From the NCBI RefSeq assembly GCF_042429435.1, contig NZ_JBHMAF010000032.1: a DNA stretch of 64,000 nt. One strand, given 5' to 3'. The notes below the pieces were generated by a model. The model was not told where the DNA came from and did no database searches. It saw nothing but the letters and a program-made list of their open reading frames with translations. Of this stretch, positions 34,363 through 44,298 are shown piece after piece (positions within the stretch are counted from its first letter, which is position 1; every line of letters begins with the position of its first letter). The translations under genes were made by a program, and so were the position numbers. This DNA is from Ectobacillus funiculus (GTDB lineage: Bacteria > Bacillota > Bacilli > Bacillales > Bacillaceae_G).

Positions 34363-35550
34363 ATGAAAAAATCTTTCATTTTTATAATTTTTTTCTTGTC
34401 TCTATTGGTTATGACTGGGTGCTGGGATGCTAAAGAATTAAATGAGCAGGCTATTGTTCTTGGGTTTAGCTGGGACGTAGCGAAAAATGGATCCTATCAA
34501 GTGAGTGGCCAGTTTCTCATTCCATCTAAGATGTCTACAGGGGAAAAGGGAGGCAGCGGAGGTGAGGGTAATACCTTCATAGCAACAGCGAATGGAAAAA
34601 GTGTATATGAAGCAAGACAAAATCTGCAAACCAAGCTCTCTCGACAAATATTTAAAAATCAGCGGCAGTCTATCTATATTGGGGAACGTCTTGCGAAACG
34701 CGGTATAAAGGATATATTAGATATGATTATACGAGACCCTGAAGCTGGGATACGAACAGATATCTCTGTTGTAAAAGGGAAACAAGGTGTAGATGTATTG
34801 AAAACGTCCTATCCTCTTGAATCTAACTCCTCTCAGGCATCGCTAAAAATACACAAGCAACTTGGTACAGCAGCGAATGCTACTTTTTTGAATTTGGTAG
34901 TGACGAGTACAAATGTATCAAATAGTTCCAGCGTACCAGCATGGACACTGGCTTCCTCTTCTTCGAAAGGAAGCGAGGAACTGCCTCAGAGCAGCATAAG
35001 ATTTGCAGGGAATGCTATTCTTAATGAAGATTTGAAATTAGTTGGGTTCTTAAATCTTGAGGAAGCAAAAGACCAAATGTGGATAACAGAAAAACTATCC
35101 TACCGCAACAAAACAGTATTTATTCCACAAGGAGACGGCGAAGTTAGTTTAGAAGTAAGGAACCTGCAAAGTAACATTCGGCCAACCATACAGGGGAATA
35201 AGATAAAAGTACATATTACGCTAACCGGTGATGGAGACGTGAAACAGAACCGTACAGCATTTGACCTCACACAATCAACTAAGGTAAACATAGTGGAAAA
35301 GGAGGTAGAGGAACAGTTTGAAAGAAGTGTTCTTCGCTTGATGAAAAAGTTACAAAAAGAATATAAGACAGACATTTTCGGGTTTGGAAGTGCAATTCAT
35401 CGCAAATATCCAGCTCATTGGAAACAGATAAAGAATGAATGGAAACAGGAATTTGCTAAAGCGGACGTTTCAGTCGACGTTAACATAGCGATTCGCTTCA
35501 TTGGATTGACAGGAGCATCCAAGAGTACAAGCGTAGGGGAAACAGAATAA
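34363..35550 (+). CDS. Spore germination receptor C subunit (Ger(x)C lipoprotein)
   Basis: A 395-residue lipoprotein. The signal peptide ends with the lipobox VMTGC and WDAKELNEQAIVLG follows, as in GerC proteins. It sits on the outer face of the inner spore membrane with the A and B subunits. An in-frame GTG at 34351 is nearer the AAGGAG site, so the start is uncertain between 34351 and 34363. The TAA stop (35548-35550) is also the first bases of dispersed repeat copy 3, so insertion of the repeat may have fixed the present C terminus. Confidence 0.88.
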   Translation: MKKSFIFIIFFLSLLVMTGCWDAKELNEQAIVLGFSWDVAKNGSYQVSGQFLIPSKMSTGEKGGSGGEGNTFIATANGKSVYEARQNLQTKLSRQIFKNQRQSIYIGERLAKRGIKDILDMIIRDPEAGIRTDISVVKGKQGVDVLKTSYPLESNSSQASLKIHKQLGTAANATFLNLVVTSTNVSNSSSVPAWTLASSSSKGSEELPQSSIRFAGNAILNEDLKLVGFLNLEEAKDQMWITEKLSYRNKTVFIPQGDGEVSLEVRNLQSNIRPTIQGNKIKVHITLTGDGDVKQNRTAFDLTQSTKVNIVEKEVEEQFERSVLRLMKKLQKEYKTDIFGFGSAIHRKYPAHWKQIKNEWKQEFAKADVSVDVNIAIRFIGLTGASKSTSVGETE

Positions 35551-35681
35551 AGAAAACTCGCTGATTGGCGAGCCGTTAGGCGAAGACAGAAGCGTAGTTG
35601 CACTTACACTGTATTCCTAAAATTTCCGACTACGTCGAATAACTTCTAGCTGGAAATTTATACTTTTCTACAGTGCAAAAA
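35548..35681 (+). repeat. Dispersed repeat, copy 3
   Basis: A full-length copy starting at the gerC stop codon. It has the AATTTCC/GGAAATT stem (C-G type) and a CTCGCT/GGCGAG first hairpin with one T-G pair. Confidence 0.92.
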
Positions 35682-35710
35682 ATTAGTACTCACCTTGTAT
35701 AGTATCTACA

Positions 35711-35850
35711 TAAAGAAAACTCGCCGACTGGCGAGCCCTGCCCTTGGGTGAAGACAGAGGCGTAGTTGCACTTATACTGTATTCCTAAAATTTCTCACTA
35801 CGTCGAATTGGCTTCCTGCTAGAAATTTATACTTTCTTACATTGTAAAAA
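35711..35850 (+). repeat. Dispersed repeat, copy 4
   Basis: A full-length copy with the AATTTCT/AGAAATT stem (T-A type) and a slightly longer spacer after the first hairpin (CCTGCCCTTGGG). It lies 30 bases after copy 3, between the convergent gerC and gerB genes. Confidence 0.92.
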
Positions 35851-35917
35851 AACATTCTTTATAATGAAAGTACAGGTATTTTTGTACGTATCCATTATAA
35901 AGGATGTTTTTTCTTTT

Positions 35918-37027
35918 TTAGGTACTGCTCTTTTCTCTTTTTTCTAACCTCTGTCGAATCCAGGCTATAAGCAATAGGATAGCTGGTAAAATGAGAAATA
36001 ACGGTACCCATATATAAGGAACGAGAATCTGTTTATGAAGATAGAATATGTGCTCGGAGATATTTTTTGAAACTGTCATACCTATACACAGGACAATAAT
36101 AACTGCAGGCAAGATAAGCACACGATAATCCTGTAGGCGTAATAACTGTTGAATTGCTTTTATGGCTGCGAATATTTTGATATACATTTTAAAAAATGCC
36201 GTTGTTGTAAAGTAGATTACACCAAAAGGGCTTAAGTTGTTGATGAAATTACCTACATTTACGATTCCAAGTAAGGAGTATAGCGGATAAATACTGTTTT
36301 TGAATAGATCTTCTTCAAAAATTGTAATGGCTAATATTAATGAGAGTGAAAGGATGATGCCAGAGAATAGAGATGATAAAATAGTAACTTTCATAATCCG
36401 TTCAGGGTTCTTTGTTTGTGTCCAAATCATCGCGAACGCAATTGTCTCCCCATATGTTTGTGTTATTCCATTTGGGTATACAACCTTCCAAACTGGACTC
36501 CAGCCTTCCTCTAATATAGGCAATAGATAGTCTAGATGTATCACTTTTGAACCAAAAAGTAATATGACCTCAATTAAGAACAACACTAAAATTAGGGTAA
36601 ACAAAGTTTCTCCCATTCGTGCAAGACTTTCGATGCCTAGGAATAAAGCGTACGTGATGACGAGCATGAAGACCCCATTAAATACTAAGGGAGGGGTATT
36701 CGCTAAAAGTGTGGTTGGGACTAAATCTCTTAGATCACCTACAATTCTTCCTGCGTCATATAGGAATAAAAGCGGATATAACAATGAAATCGGTATTCCT
36801 ATCCAACGTCCGAGTTGTGCCGGGAACCATTCGACAAGTGTTAATCCAGGATTCATACGCATTAATGCGATATACATCATAACGACTACAGTTCCTAAAA
36901 AGCTTGAACACATGGTAGCAATCCATGCATCCCGGCCAGCCGCTGCCCCGAAACCAAATATGATGGTAGTTCCTAGTTGATAGAAAAATGTCATAGTAAA
37001 TAATTGATAATTAGTGATCCTTTCCAT
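35918..37027 (-). CDS. Spore germination receptor B subunit (GerB family), convergent to gerA-gerC
   Basis: A 369-residue integral membrane protein with about ten transmembrane segments, of the GerB family related to amino acid permeases and thought to form the germinant-binding subunit. It opens MERITNYQLFTMTFFYQLGT, with GRDAWIATM in the first loop as in GerB proteins. It is on the opposite strand to gerA and gerC, while the usual order is gerA-gerB-gerC or A-C-B on one strand. Dispersed repeats lie on both sides. It probably completes the receptor with the convergent genes, but its separate promoter would allow different expression. Confidence 0.88.
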   Translation of the reverse strand: MERITNYQLFTMTFFYQLGTTIIFGFGAAAGRDAWIATMCSSFLGTVVVMMYIALMRMNPGLTLVEWFPAQLGRWIGIPISLLYPLLFLYDAGRIVGDLRDLVPTTLLANTPPLVFNGVFMLVITYALFLGIESLARMGETLFTLILVLFLIEVILLFGSKVIHLDYLLPILEEGWSPVWKVVYPNGITQTYGETIAFAMIWTQTKNPERIMKVTILSSLFSGIILSLSLILAITIFEEDLFKNSIYPLYSLLGIVNVGNFINNLSPFGVIYFTTTAFFKMYIKIFAAIKAIQQLLRLQDYRVLILPAVIIVLCIGMTVSKNISEHIFYLHKQILVPYIWVPLFLILPAILLLIAWIRQRLEKREKSST

Positions 37028-37170
37028 TTAAACCTCACCCTTTAAGTTTTGGGCTAATTTGTTATAGGGAAATACGAAAATCTATCTACAATACCATAAC
37101 CCTATTTTTGTCTGTTTCCTATTAGATATTCCCTCAGATGTGTTGACTATTCAGAAAAAAATCATAAAAA

Positions 37171-37308
37171 TAAAGAAAACTCGTCGATTGGCGAGCCCTC
37201 CCCTTGGACGAAGACAGAGGCGTAGTTGCACTTATACTTTATTCCTAAAATTTCTCGCTACGTCGAATTGGCTTCCGGCTAGAAATTTATACTTTCTTAA
37301 AGTGTAAG
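37171..37308 (+). repeat. Dispersed repeat, copy 5
   Basis: A full-length copy upstream of gerB, with the AATTTCT/AGAAATT stem (T-A type) and a CTCGTC/GGCGAG first hairpin. Confidence 0.92.
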
Positions 37309-37340
37309 CAAAATAAAGGCTAAACTATATATTGCATATA

Positions 37341-37377
37341 TAAACAAAAGGTGCTTCCCCGAAGCACCTTTTGTTTA
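37341..37377. terminator. Strong bidirectional hairpin terminator
   Basis: A perfect 17-bp stem (37341-37357 with 37361-37377) has a 3-base loop and A/T-runs at both ends. It follows the minus-strand Gfo/Idh gene at some distance. Confidence 0.8.
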
Positions 37378-37617
37378 TAATTATTTTTTATAGCTTCATA
37401 CTTCATTTTTTTCTATTTTCACATCAGAGATTGCCCAATGATACTGCCTACAAATCGTAATACTTCGATACCACTTTGGGTGCTGTTTTGACTGGTGAAG
37501 CTTTAAATCTTATCTAAGACAGTTATGAAAAAAATTATCCATAGATGAGCTTTCAATTTTTGTTTAACCGGTTTTCTATTCAGCGCATGCTCTCCAATAC
37601 TAGGGATACAAAGGTTT

Positions 37618-38820
37618 TTACACTAATGCAGCCTTTTCATGCTCAAACTCTACCCAAGTCGATCCGTTGTCTGCAGAGCGAACACAATTTTCAATCCAGC
37701 GAATGCCATCCAGGCCAGCATTAATATCAGGGTAAACGAGATTTTTTAATGTTTCCTCATCATTTCGGTTTTTAGCATCCATCGCAATGGCAAATTTGAG
37801 ATAAATATTTGCCCAAGAATCAGACAAGCCTTCTACATGCAGTGCTCCTAAACGTTCATCAGCATTACAGCTATCATCTAAATAAGGCATTGCACGAATT
37901 AAGGTTTGGGCAGGCTCACCTTGAACTTCATATCTGAGTTCGCCACCTTTGTTATCCCACCATTCTAAGCTTCCCTTCGATCCTACAATGCGAATTCTAT
38001 GGCCATCCATACAGCCTGCATTGATAGAGGATGTCCAAAGTCTTCCTACTGCTCCGTTTTCATAGTGCATGAGAACATAAGCATTATCCTCTAAAGGAGC
38101 CCGGCTTCCCACAAAGCTCTGGCGGTCACATAATAATTTCTTAATTTTCATCTGCGGCATAATCAACTGGGACATGTAGTAAGTATGTGTAGAAAGATCA
38201 CCTAACACAAAGCTTGGTCCTGCAACCTTAGGATCAACACGCCATTTTTGCGCATCGCTTGTTTTATCAGCTGCATCATTTGCACTAAAGCCATGTGTAT
38301 ACTGCAGCTCGACCATACGAATGTCACCAATTTTCCCTTGCTGAATCATCGCCCGCATTTGAAGCAGCATTTGATTTCCAGAAAAACCGTAGGTTACCCC
38401 AACAATTTTTCCTTTTCTCTCTGCCAGTTCTTTAATCTCTTCACCTTCTTCAGAAGTGAAGAATAAAGGTTTCTCACAAATAACATGCAAACCAGCTTCT
38501 AACGCAGCTTTACAAATTTCATAGTGAGTTCCGTTAGGAGTTGCAATAGAGACAACCTCAATCCCATCCTCTCTCTTTGCCTCTTCAGCAAACATTGTTT
38601 TGTAGTCAGGATAGCAGCGATTTTCATTAACGCCGAGATTTACTCCAAATTCTTTGCCTCGTTCTGCATCAATATCAAAGGCTCCTGCCACTAGGGTAAA
38701 AGCAGTATTATCTCTTAATGCACCCGTTCTATGCTTATATCCAACCTGACTTAATCGGCCTCCACCTATCATCGCCCATCTGAAAGGTCTTGCAATTTTC
38801 TTTTCACCATTTAACATCAT
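37618..38820 (-). CDS. Gfo/Idh/MocA-family NAD(P)-dependent oxidoreductase
   Basis: A 400-residue sugar or inositol dehydrogenase-type protein. The Rossmann motif is WAMIGGGRLSQVGYKHR, CEKPLFFTSEEGEEI carries the family's EKP motif with the catalytic Lys, and the C-terminal beta-sheet domain includes DLSTHTYYMSQLI. These enzymes oxidise sugars, cyclitols or their derivatives. It stands alone with its own cre-like site upstream, so it is probably catabolite-repressed. Start between two adjacent ATGs (38820, 38817) after AAGAGGTG. Substrate unknown. Confidence 0.85.
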   Translation of the reverse strand: MMLNGEKKIARPFRWAMIGGGRLSQVGYKHRTGALRDNTAFTLVAGAFDIDAERGKEFGVNLGVNENRCYPDYKTMFAEEAKREDGIEVVSIATPNGTHYEICKAALEAGLHVICEKPLFFTSEEGEEIKELAERKGKIVGVTYGFSGNQMLLQMRAMIQQGKIGDIRMVELQYTHGFSANDAADKTSDAQKWRVDPKVAGPSFVLGDLSTHTYYMSQLIMPQMKIKKLLCDRQSFVGSRAPLEDNAYVLMHYENGAVGRLWTSSINAGCMDGHRIRIVGSKGSLEWWDNKGGELRYEVQGEPAQTLIRAMPYLDDSCNADERLGALHVEGLSDSWANIYLKFAIAMDAKNRNDEETLKNLVYPDINAGLDGIRWIENCVRSADNGSTWVEFEHEKAALV

Positions 38821-38862
38821 AAGCACCTCTTTTTTGAAATTTTGATTTTATTTTCAATTTTT

Positions 38863-38876
38863 TGTAAGCGTTTGCT
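38863..38876 (-). promoter_or_regulatory. cre-like site upstream of the Gfo/Idh gene
   Basis: On the minus strand AGCAAACGCTTACA fits the CcpA consensus core AANCGNNNNCA. It is 43 bases before the start codon, a usual place for carbon catabolite repression. Confidence 0.6.
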
Positions 38877-38879
38877 ATA

Positions 38880-39349
38880 GTTAAAATTATAGACTTTTTT
38901 CCAGTAATAACCTCTAATATCTTCTTTTTGTAGCGGTAGAAAAGCCGCATTTTGACAGAAACTTATTAACTATTTTTCAAAAAAACTTCACAATCTTGCA
39001 CTATAGAATACGTAAGAAAAGAGACAGATTATTTACGTCTACCAATTTTAATGATTAGAAAATCCGACTCTTCTATCAACTGATTTTGAAACTCGCAACA
39101 TTTTGCTAATCTCTTTTGCAGTTAATATCAATTAGCTGAACAATTGAAATAGCCTAAAGGCTTTGCCTTTAGGCTAAGGACTATCTCTTTGGATCAAAGA
39201 ATGCTACTTCAATATTGCAATAATTATAATAAGGAGGCATTCATTTGGAGGTTTCCAATTGATTATAGATTATAGGATATATTTATTGGCTCACAAAAAT
39301 CCAATAAAGTTTTTTTGTACAAGCTGTTTACCGATTTTATAAAAAAGGA
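38880..39349. other. Gene-free stretch between Gfo/Idh and DUF202 genes
   Basis: No coding frame seen. A hairpin TAGCCTAAAGG with CCTTTAGGCTA (about 39151-39175) has no T-run on either strand. Confidence 0.5.
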
Positions 39350-39739
39350 CTACATAAATAATAAGCAGGAAAGATACATAAAAATAATAAAAATCAGGAA
39401 AGAAAATAAGATAGATACAAAGATAATAGAATAATTAGAAGGAATAAACATACCTGCTTGAATTTCTTTTCTTTTCCTTGAGTATTGAATAGTTGATAAT
39501 ATTCCGGTTATGATGCCTACAATGCATGCGAAAATGCCTAAAAATATAGCTATAGTATTAATATAATGATTCGAGCTAATTTTAATAGTAAAATGCAGAG
39601 ACGTTGTCAAGAATCCTACTCCTATAATAGAAATAGCAGTCCGTATCCAGGCTAAATAGGTTCTTTCATTTGCTAAATGCTGCTGTGCATATTGTACACT
39701 TTCTCCTGTTACTTTTTTTATTTTATTTAAGGCTTCCAT
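39350..39739 (-). CDS. DUF202 family membrane protein (YidH-like)
   Basis: A 129-residue protein with three hydrophobic segments. The family signature HLANERTYLAWIRTAISIIGVGF is near residues 20-42 (key residues ERTYLAWIRT). DUF202 proteins are small membrane proteins of unknown function. It has a GGAGGG site upstream and stands alone. Confidence 0.85.
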   Translation of the reverse strand: MEALNKIKKVTGESVQYAQQHLANERTYLAWIRTAISIIGVGFLTTSLHFTIKISSNHYINTIAIFLGIFACIVGIITGILSTIQYSRKRKEIQAGMFIPSNYSIIFVSILFSFLIFIIFMYLSCLLFM

Positions 39740-39890
39740 GAATCAGCCATTCCCTCCCTCTAGCGTTTTCCTAATTTTAGTAAACCTCAACTCCCTATCT
39801 AATAGATTAATAGGGCAGGCACATGATCATTTCATGCACCTGCCCCAACATAAACCTGTTACATTTCCCTTGATATCCCCTTAACTGGGA

Positions 39891-41405
39891 TTAGATTTTA
39901 AAAAGCTCTGCCGCCCTTTTAAAAAAATTGTCTTCTTTCGATTCTTCAAATGCCTTCGGATGTCTTCTCTTTAATTCAGGAATAGCCCAGCCGCGTCCGG
40001 TTTCTTCTAAATGTTTCACATACTTCTTTAAATCCTTTGCTTGCGCGTGGAATGGTCCTCCCTCTTTCATGACGGTCCACAACGGATCAACATCAAACGG
40101 CATCGATTTCATCATCTCATCATGCCATTGATTGAGATAATAGACGGCCTCCATGCAGATACCTGGCTCTTCTAATGCCAAATTATATTGTTCATGTGGA
40201 TCATTTTGGAGATCAAATAGCATTTCCTCATCAAATAAATGGAATCCATCATGGTATGTCCGAATGTATAGCCAATTATCAAAGCGAACACTGCGTTGGC
40301 ACACATGGGCACATTGGGAAACGACTAGATAGTCTCTTCCGCTCGCTTGGCTTCCTCTTAAGGCCTCGACATAGCTTGTACCATCCCAGCTTTCTCTCGG
40401 TTCTTTTCCAAGAAGTTCCGCCACAGTTGGCAGTAAATCTAAATGGTAATGTAATCCGTGTTCTACACGTCCCTGCGTCATACCAGGCCAGCGGATAATC
40501 ATTGGAATCCGGCATGTGGCCTGATCGGCAGTTCCATGTTCACCGTATATACCAAGTTCTCCTAGATTTTCTCCATGGTCCGCTGTAATAATAACGATAA
40601 GATCATCCATAACTCCTTTTTCTTCAAGAGCCTGGAAGATTCGGCCGATATGATCATCCATGTGTCGAACACCACAATCATACCCATCAATTACGTCACG
40701 TAATCCGTTCATATCCGAAATCTCTCCTGGATAACGTGGATATTTTGGAGAGGTTGCATTATCATACATATTCAAATCATGAGCACTATGAGGGCCGACT
40801 TTTTGCCTATGCTTTTCAAACACTTCCTCTGTAATCCAATCTGGGAGAGGATCGTTTTTAAACGGATTACCAAAGCTCTCAGGTGCCCGGTATGGTGTAT
40901 GTGGATCCCAATAATTTACGTACAACATCCAGTTATCTTCCTCAGCATTATCCTCTACCCATTTTAATACAGTCGGTGTTACTTCTTCCGCCGATTCCAT
41001 ACCTATTTTCCCTGTGTTATGCACCTCATTAAATCCTGCATAAAAAGTCCAAGCGGAGTGTCTTTCCGGGAAAGGACTTACGAGTGCTGTTTTTAATCCG
41101 GCTGAACGGAAGAAAGCTGGTAGGTTATCAAATGTATGAAGTTCTGAGAATGACCGGCTAGCACCTTCCTGCCGTACATATGCAGCTGTTCCCCCATGTC
41201 CGACAGCCCCCGTATGAATACCGAAGCGCCCAGTCATTAATGCCGTCCGGGATGGGAAGCACGGGGCATCTGATGTATAGTAATTGGTAAAACGAACTCC
41301 TTCTTCTGCGATTTTGTCAATGTTAGGAGAGGTATTCCGGTTATACCCGTAACATCCCAAATGGTCAGGTCGTAATGAATCCAAATCTAAAATAAGCATT
41401 CTCAT
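39891..41405 (-). CDS. Formylglycine-dependent sulfatase, probably cytoplasmic
   Basis: A 504-residue arylsulfatase-family hydrolase. The metal site starts with LILDLDSLRPDHLG, the modification motif CFPSR has its Cys at residue 49 for conversion to formylglycine, and later metal ligands are in ITADHGENLGE. There is no signal peptide, so it should act inside the cell on an imported sulfate ester. It is the last gene of a minus-strand set: transporter, formylglycine-generating enzyme, sulfatase. The C-terminal sequence (WAIPELKRRHPKAF) is typical of iduronate-sulfatase-like members. Substrate unknown, probably a sulfated sugar. Confidence 0.88.
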   Translation of the reverse strand: MRMLILDLDSLRPDHLGCYGYNRNTSPNIDKIAEEGVRFTNYYTSDAPCFPSRTALMTGRFGIHTGAVGHGGTAAYVRQEGASRSFSELHTFDNLPAFFRSAGLKTALVSPFPERHSAWTFYAGFNEVHNTGKIGMESAEEVTPTVLKWVEDNAEEDNWMLYVNYWDPHTPYRAPESFGNPFKNDPLPDWITEEVFEKHRQKVGPHSAHDLNMYDNATSPKYPRYPGEISDMNGLRDVIDGYDCGVRHMDDHIGRIFQALEEKGVMDDLIVIITADHGENLGELGIYGEHGTADQATCRIPMIIRWPGMTQGRVEHGLHYHLDLLPTVAELLGKEPRESWDGTSYVEALRGSQASGRDYLVVSQCAHVCQRSVRFDNWLYIRTYHDGFHLFDEEMLFDLQNDPHEQYNLALEEPGICMEAVYYLNQWHDEMMKSMPFDVDPLWTVMKEGGPFHAQAKDLKKYVKHLEETGRGWAIPELKRRHPKAFEESKEDNFFKRAAELFKI

Positions 41406-41436
41406 AATTAAAACATCCTCTCTTTATATATATTGT

Positions 41437-42399
41437 TTATGCATCAGTCGCACAGCGAAATCCAATATTTCCGGTTGAACTATCTGGAGTGTTGGAGCTG
41501 CGGGCAGCAACTCGGTAACGATTGCAATATGATTGATGGCAAAGATAAGAGCCGCCGCGTGTAACTTTTGCTTTCCCGCCGGATGGCCCCTTCGGACTCT
41601 CACATGTATCATCCATATAAGACGTCGGACTAAACCAATCCGAACACCATTCCCAAACGTTTCCGGATACATTATATAACCCGTATCCATTGGCAGGAAA
41701 AGACTTTGCGGGGGCTGTACCCAAGTAGCCATCTGCTCCTTTATTCTTTCCTGGAAACGTTCCTTGCCAGATATTGCACATGTGTTTACCATCAGGATGC
41801 AACCGATCTCCCCAAGGGTATCTCTTCTGTACAAGTCCTCCACGGGCCGCATACTCCCACTCCGCCTCAGTTAGTAAACGCTTTCCAGACCACTGACAGT
41901 AAGCCATTGCATCATTCCAAGATACATGAACAACCGGGTGATCCATTCGATCCGTAATATTTGAACCTGGCCCTTCTGGTTCTTTCCAATAAGCTCCTTT
42001 AACTGCCCACCACCAAGGGGCATTCTGTACAACTTCCGTCACCGTCTTCGCCACTTGTTCTGAAACAAAATTAGAAAAGACGAACGACCATCCGTATAGT
42101 TCAGCTTCAGTCTTGTAGCCTGTATCCATCACAAATTCTAGAAACTCAGAATTTGTAACAGTACATGGATCAATATAAAATGGATTAACCTTTACGTTTC
42201 GAACAGGCCCCTCTCCATCTCTAGGAAATCCTTCATTACTATTCGTCCCCATTAAAAATTCCCCGCCGGAAAGATAAATCATTCCTTCCGTCACAGACTT
42301 ATCACGCTTTGTCATCACATCATGTTGTTGTCTAATCCTATGTGCAGGTGACTTTGGTCTGCTCGCACAACAACACAAGGTTTTCTGTTCATGAGACAT
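41437..42399 (-). CDS. Formylglycine-generating enzyme (SUMF1/FGE type)
   Basis: A 320-residue enzyme that uses oxygen to turn the sulfatase active-site Cys into formylglycine. The C-terminal GGSYLCHQSYCNRYR carries the two active Cys residues, 287 and 292, with the same spacing as in human SUMF1, and NTPDSSTGNIGFRCA follows. The N-terminal Cys cluster CCCASRPKSPAH resembles that of true FGEs rather than general SUMF-domain proteins. It begins 32 bases upstream of the sulfatase gene, its obvious client. Start at ATG 42399 after AGGTGAG. Confidence 0.93.
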   Translation of the reverse strand: MSHEQKTLCCCASRPKSPAHRIRQQHDVMTKRDKSVTEGMIYLSGGEFLMGTNSNEGFPRDGEGPVRNVKVNPFYIDPCTVTNSEFLEFVMDTGYKTEAELYGWSFVFSNFVSEQVAKTVTEVVQNAPWWWAVKGAYWKEPEGPGSNITDRMDHPVVHVSWNDAMAYCQWSGKRLLTEAEWEYAARGGLVQKRYPWGDRLHPDGKHMCNIWQGTFPGKNKGADGYLGTAPAKSFPANGYGLYNVSGNVWEWCSDWFSPTSYMDDTCESPKGPSGGKAKVTRGGSYLCHQSYCNRYRVAARSSNTPDSSTGNIGFRCATDA

Positions 42400-42473
42400 G
42401 TTTCTCACCTTTTTCTCCTATAAGATATGTGCAAAGAGAAGTCGCCTCCTATAATTAGTGTAGATTTATACCA

Positions 42474-43820
42474 TTAAACGGCCGCTTCATGTCTCTCTGC
42501 TAGATCCCGCGTAATTTTTGCCTCTTCTTTGTCCAATCGATAGAACAGTACCGCAATAATTCCAATAATGTAACAAATAAGCGGAAGCCACACAAAGTTG
42601 AATTCAATGGCTGCTAATGCAGAAGCGCTTTGCTTTTGATTTGCTACATAACCACCTGCTGATAGAACCCATGCTCCGATTGCTCCCCCAATACCCATAC
42701 CAAATTTCACACCAAAGGTGGAAGCTGCCATTAATAATCCTGGTGCCCTTACTCCTGATTTCCACTCCCCATAATCTACCGTGTCAGCAATCATCGCAAA
42801 CTTCAATCCGCCTACTAACCCAAACCCAACCATACCTAACACTCTGCCAGTAATGATCGTAGGAATCGTTACTGATTCTGCACCAAGATAAAGTATAATT
42901 TGACCAAGGCTAGAAATGATGAATCCTAAAAGCAATGTATTTCGTTTACCTAATTTTTTTGCAAGAAATGGTACTGCAATAATTCCGACAAGTGCTACAC
43001 TGGATAATCCATTTAATAAAGGTACCAAATCTACTCGTTCTAGATTATAAGTGAAGTAATACATAGTAGATTGATTTGCAACAACGAGAGAAATAAAAAG
43101 AATAACGTTTAAAAATAATAAAATCCACCAAGGAAAATTCCCTTTTAATGCTTTGACTCCTTGCTTAAAGGGAAGAGGCTTATTTCCATTTACTTGAACA
43201 CGTTCTTTTGTATTCGCAAATGTTGTAAAGAATAAAACAACTGCAACAGATGCAAACAATATCATTGTATAGAGAAAGCCTTGTTGTTGGTTTCCTTTTC
43301 CAAAAAACGCAACTAAAGGTAATACTGCAGCGTTTACGATAAGTGCACCAACCTGTGATCCAACCATCCTAAATGTATTCACAACTGTTCTTTCTTGTGA
43401 ACTGCTTGTTAAACTTGGTAATAAGGATGATAAAGGTATATTAATAGCTGCATACATAATGCCTAATACAATATATGTTGCATAAGCATAAACAGCCTTA
43501 CCTGATGGGCTTAAATCTGGTGTCATAAATGTCAATACTGCCACAACCGCAAACGGGATAGCCAACCAGAGAAAATAAGGTCTTGATTTCCCCCACTTTG
43601 TACTTGTTCGATCAATTAACACACCAATAGCGGGACCATCAAAAGCATCTATGATTCGCGCAACTAGAAATAAGGTTCCGACCGCTGCCACGTTTAAACC
43701 AAATACATCTGTATAAAAGAACATGAGATATGTTGAAACCATTGTAAAAACAAGATTAGAAGCCGTATCACCTAAACCATAGCTGATTCTTTCTTTTAAT
43801 GGAACTTGTTTATTATCCAC
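42474..43820 (-). CDS. GPH-family (MelB-like) sugar:cation symporter
   Basis: A 448-residue permease with about 12 transmembrane segments. GPH markers are the N-terminal KERISYGLGDTASNLVF, the IDAFDGPAIGVLIDRTSTKWGKSRPYF region (key residues D, R and KWGKSRP), and ADTVDYGEWKSGVRAPGLL in the second half. It probably imports the sulfated or desulfated sugar handled by the sulfatase. I chose GTG 43820, which follows a run of seven G; an ATG at 43835 is the alternative but lacks a site. First gene of the sulfatase operon. Confidence 0.88.
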   Translation of the reverse strand: MDNKQVPLKERISYGLGDTASNLVFTMVSTYLMFFYTDVFGLNVAAVGTLFLVARIIDAFDGPAIGVLIDRTSTKWGKSRPYFLWLAIPFAVVAVLTFMTPDLSPSGKAVYAYATYIVLGIMYAAINIPLSSLLPSLTSSSQERTVVNTFRMVGSQVGALIVNAAVLPLVAFFGKGNQQQGFLYTMILFASVAVVLFFTTFANTKERVQVNGNKPLPFKQGVKALKGNFPWWILLFLNVILFISLVVANQSTMYYFTYNLERVDLVPLLNGLSSVALVGIIAVPFLAKKLGKRNTLLLGFIISSLGQIILYLGAESVTIPTIITGRVLGMVGFGLVGGLKFAMIADTVDYGEWKSGVRAPGLLMAASTFGVKFGMGIGGAIGAWVLSAGGYVANQKQSASALAAIEFNFVWLPLICYIIGIIAVLFYRLDKEEAKITRDLAERHEAAV

Positions 43821-44197
43821 AATATACCCCCCCATTTATTTCATTGTGTCTCCCGGTCTCCTCACCATGATTAATGACTCAATCTCATTTATTTCCTATC
43901 ATTACTTAAGTAGAGGTTTCATAAGAGTCTCAAACCCTGACAAAATTCAAATGAAAATGAACAATATTATAGCTAGATCTTAATCATAAAAATTCATCAT
44001 GTTTTGCGTTAACTTAGTCGGTCTTTCTTCTATATCCCCCAGCAAATCCCCTAATCCTTAAATCAGCCATTGCACACATGTGCCCATTCAACATCTTTTT
44101 TAAAATGTAATTCCTCCTTATCTATACTTTTGGACAATCTCTAAAAATAGAAACTCTTAATTGTTACCACTTACTTTATTCCCTCCTTGGTAGTTAT

Positions 44198-44211
44198 TAT
44201 AAGCGCTTTCA
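44198..44211 (-). promoter_or_regulatory. cre-like site upstream of the sulfatase operon
   Basis: On the minus strand TGAAAGCGCTTATA matches the cre pattern with one change. It lies in the 660-base divergent region between the transporter and the AraC gene. Confidence 0.5.
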
Positions 44212-44298
44212 TTTTCCTACCTCCATGTACATTTCTCCGATTTCATGTACGATTTTTCAGAGTTCAATGAATTATAATCATCTCTAGCAAAAAAATAT

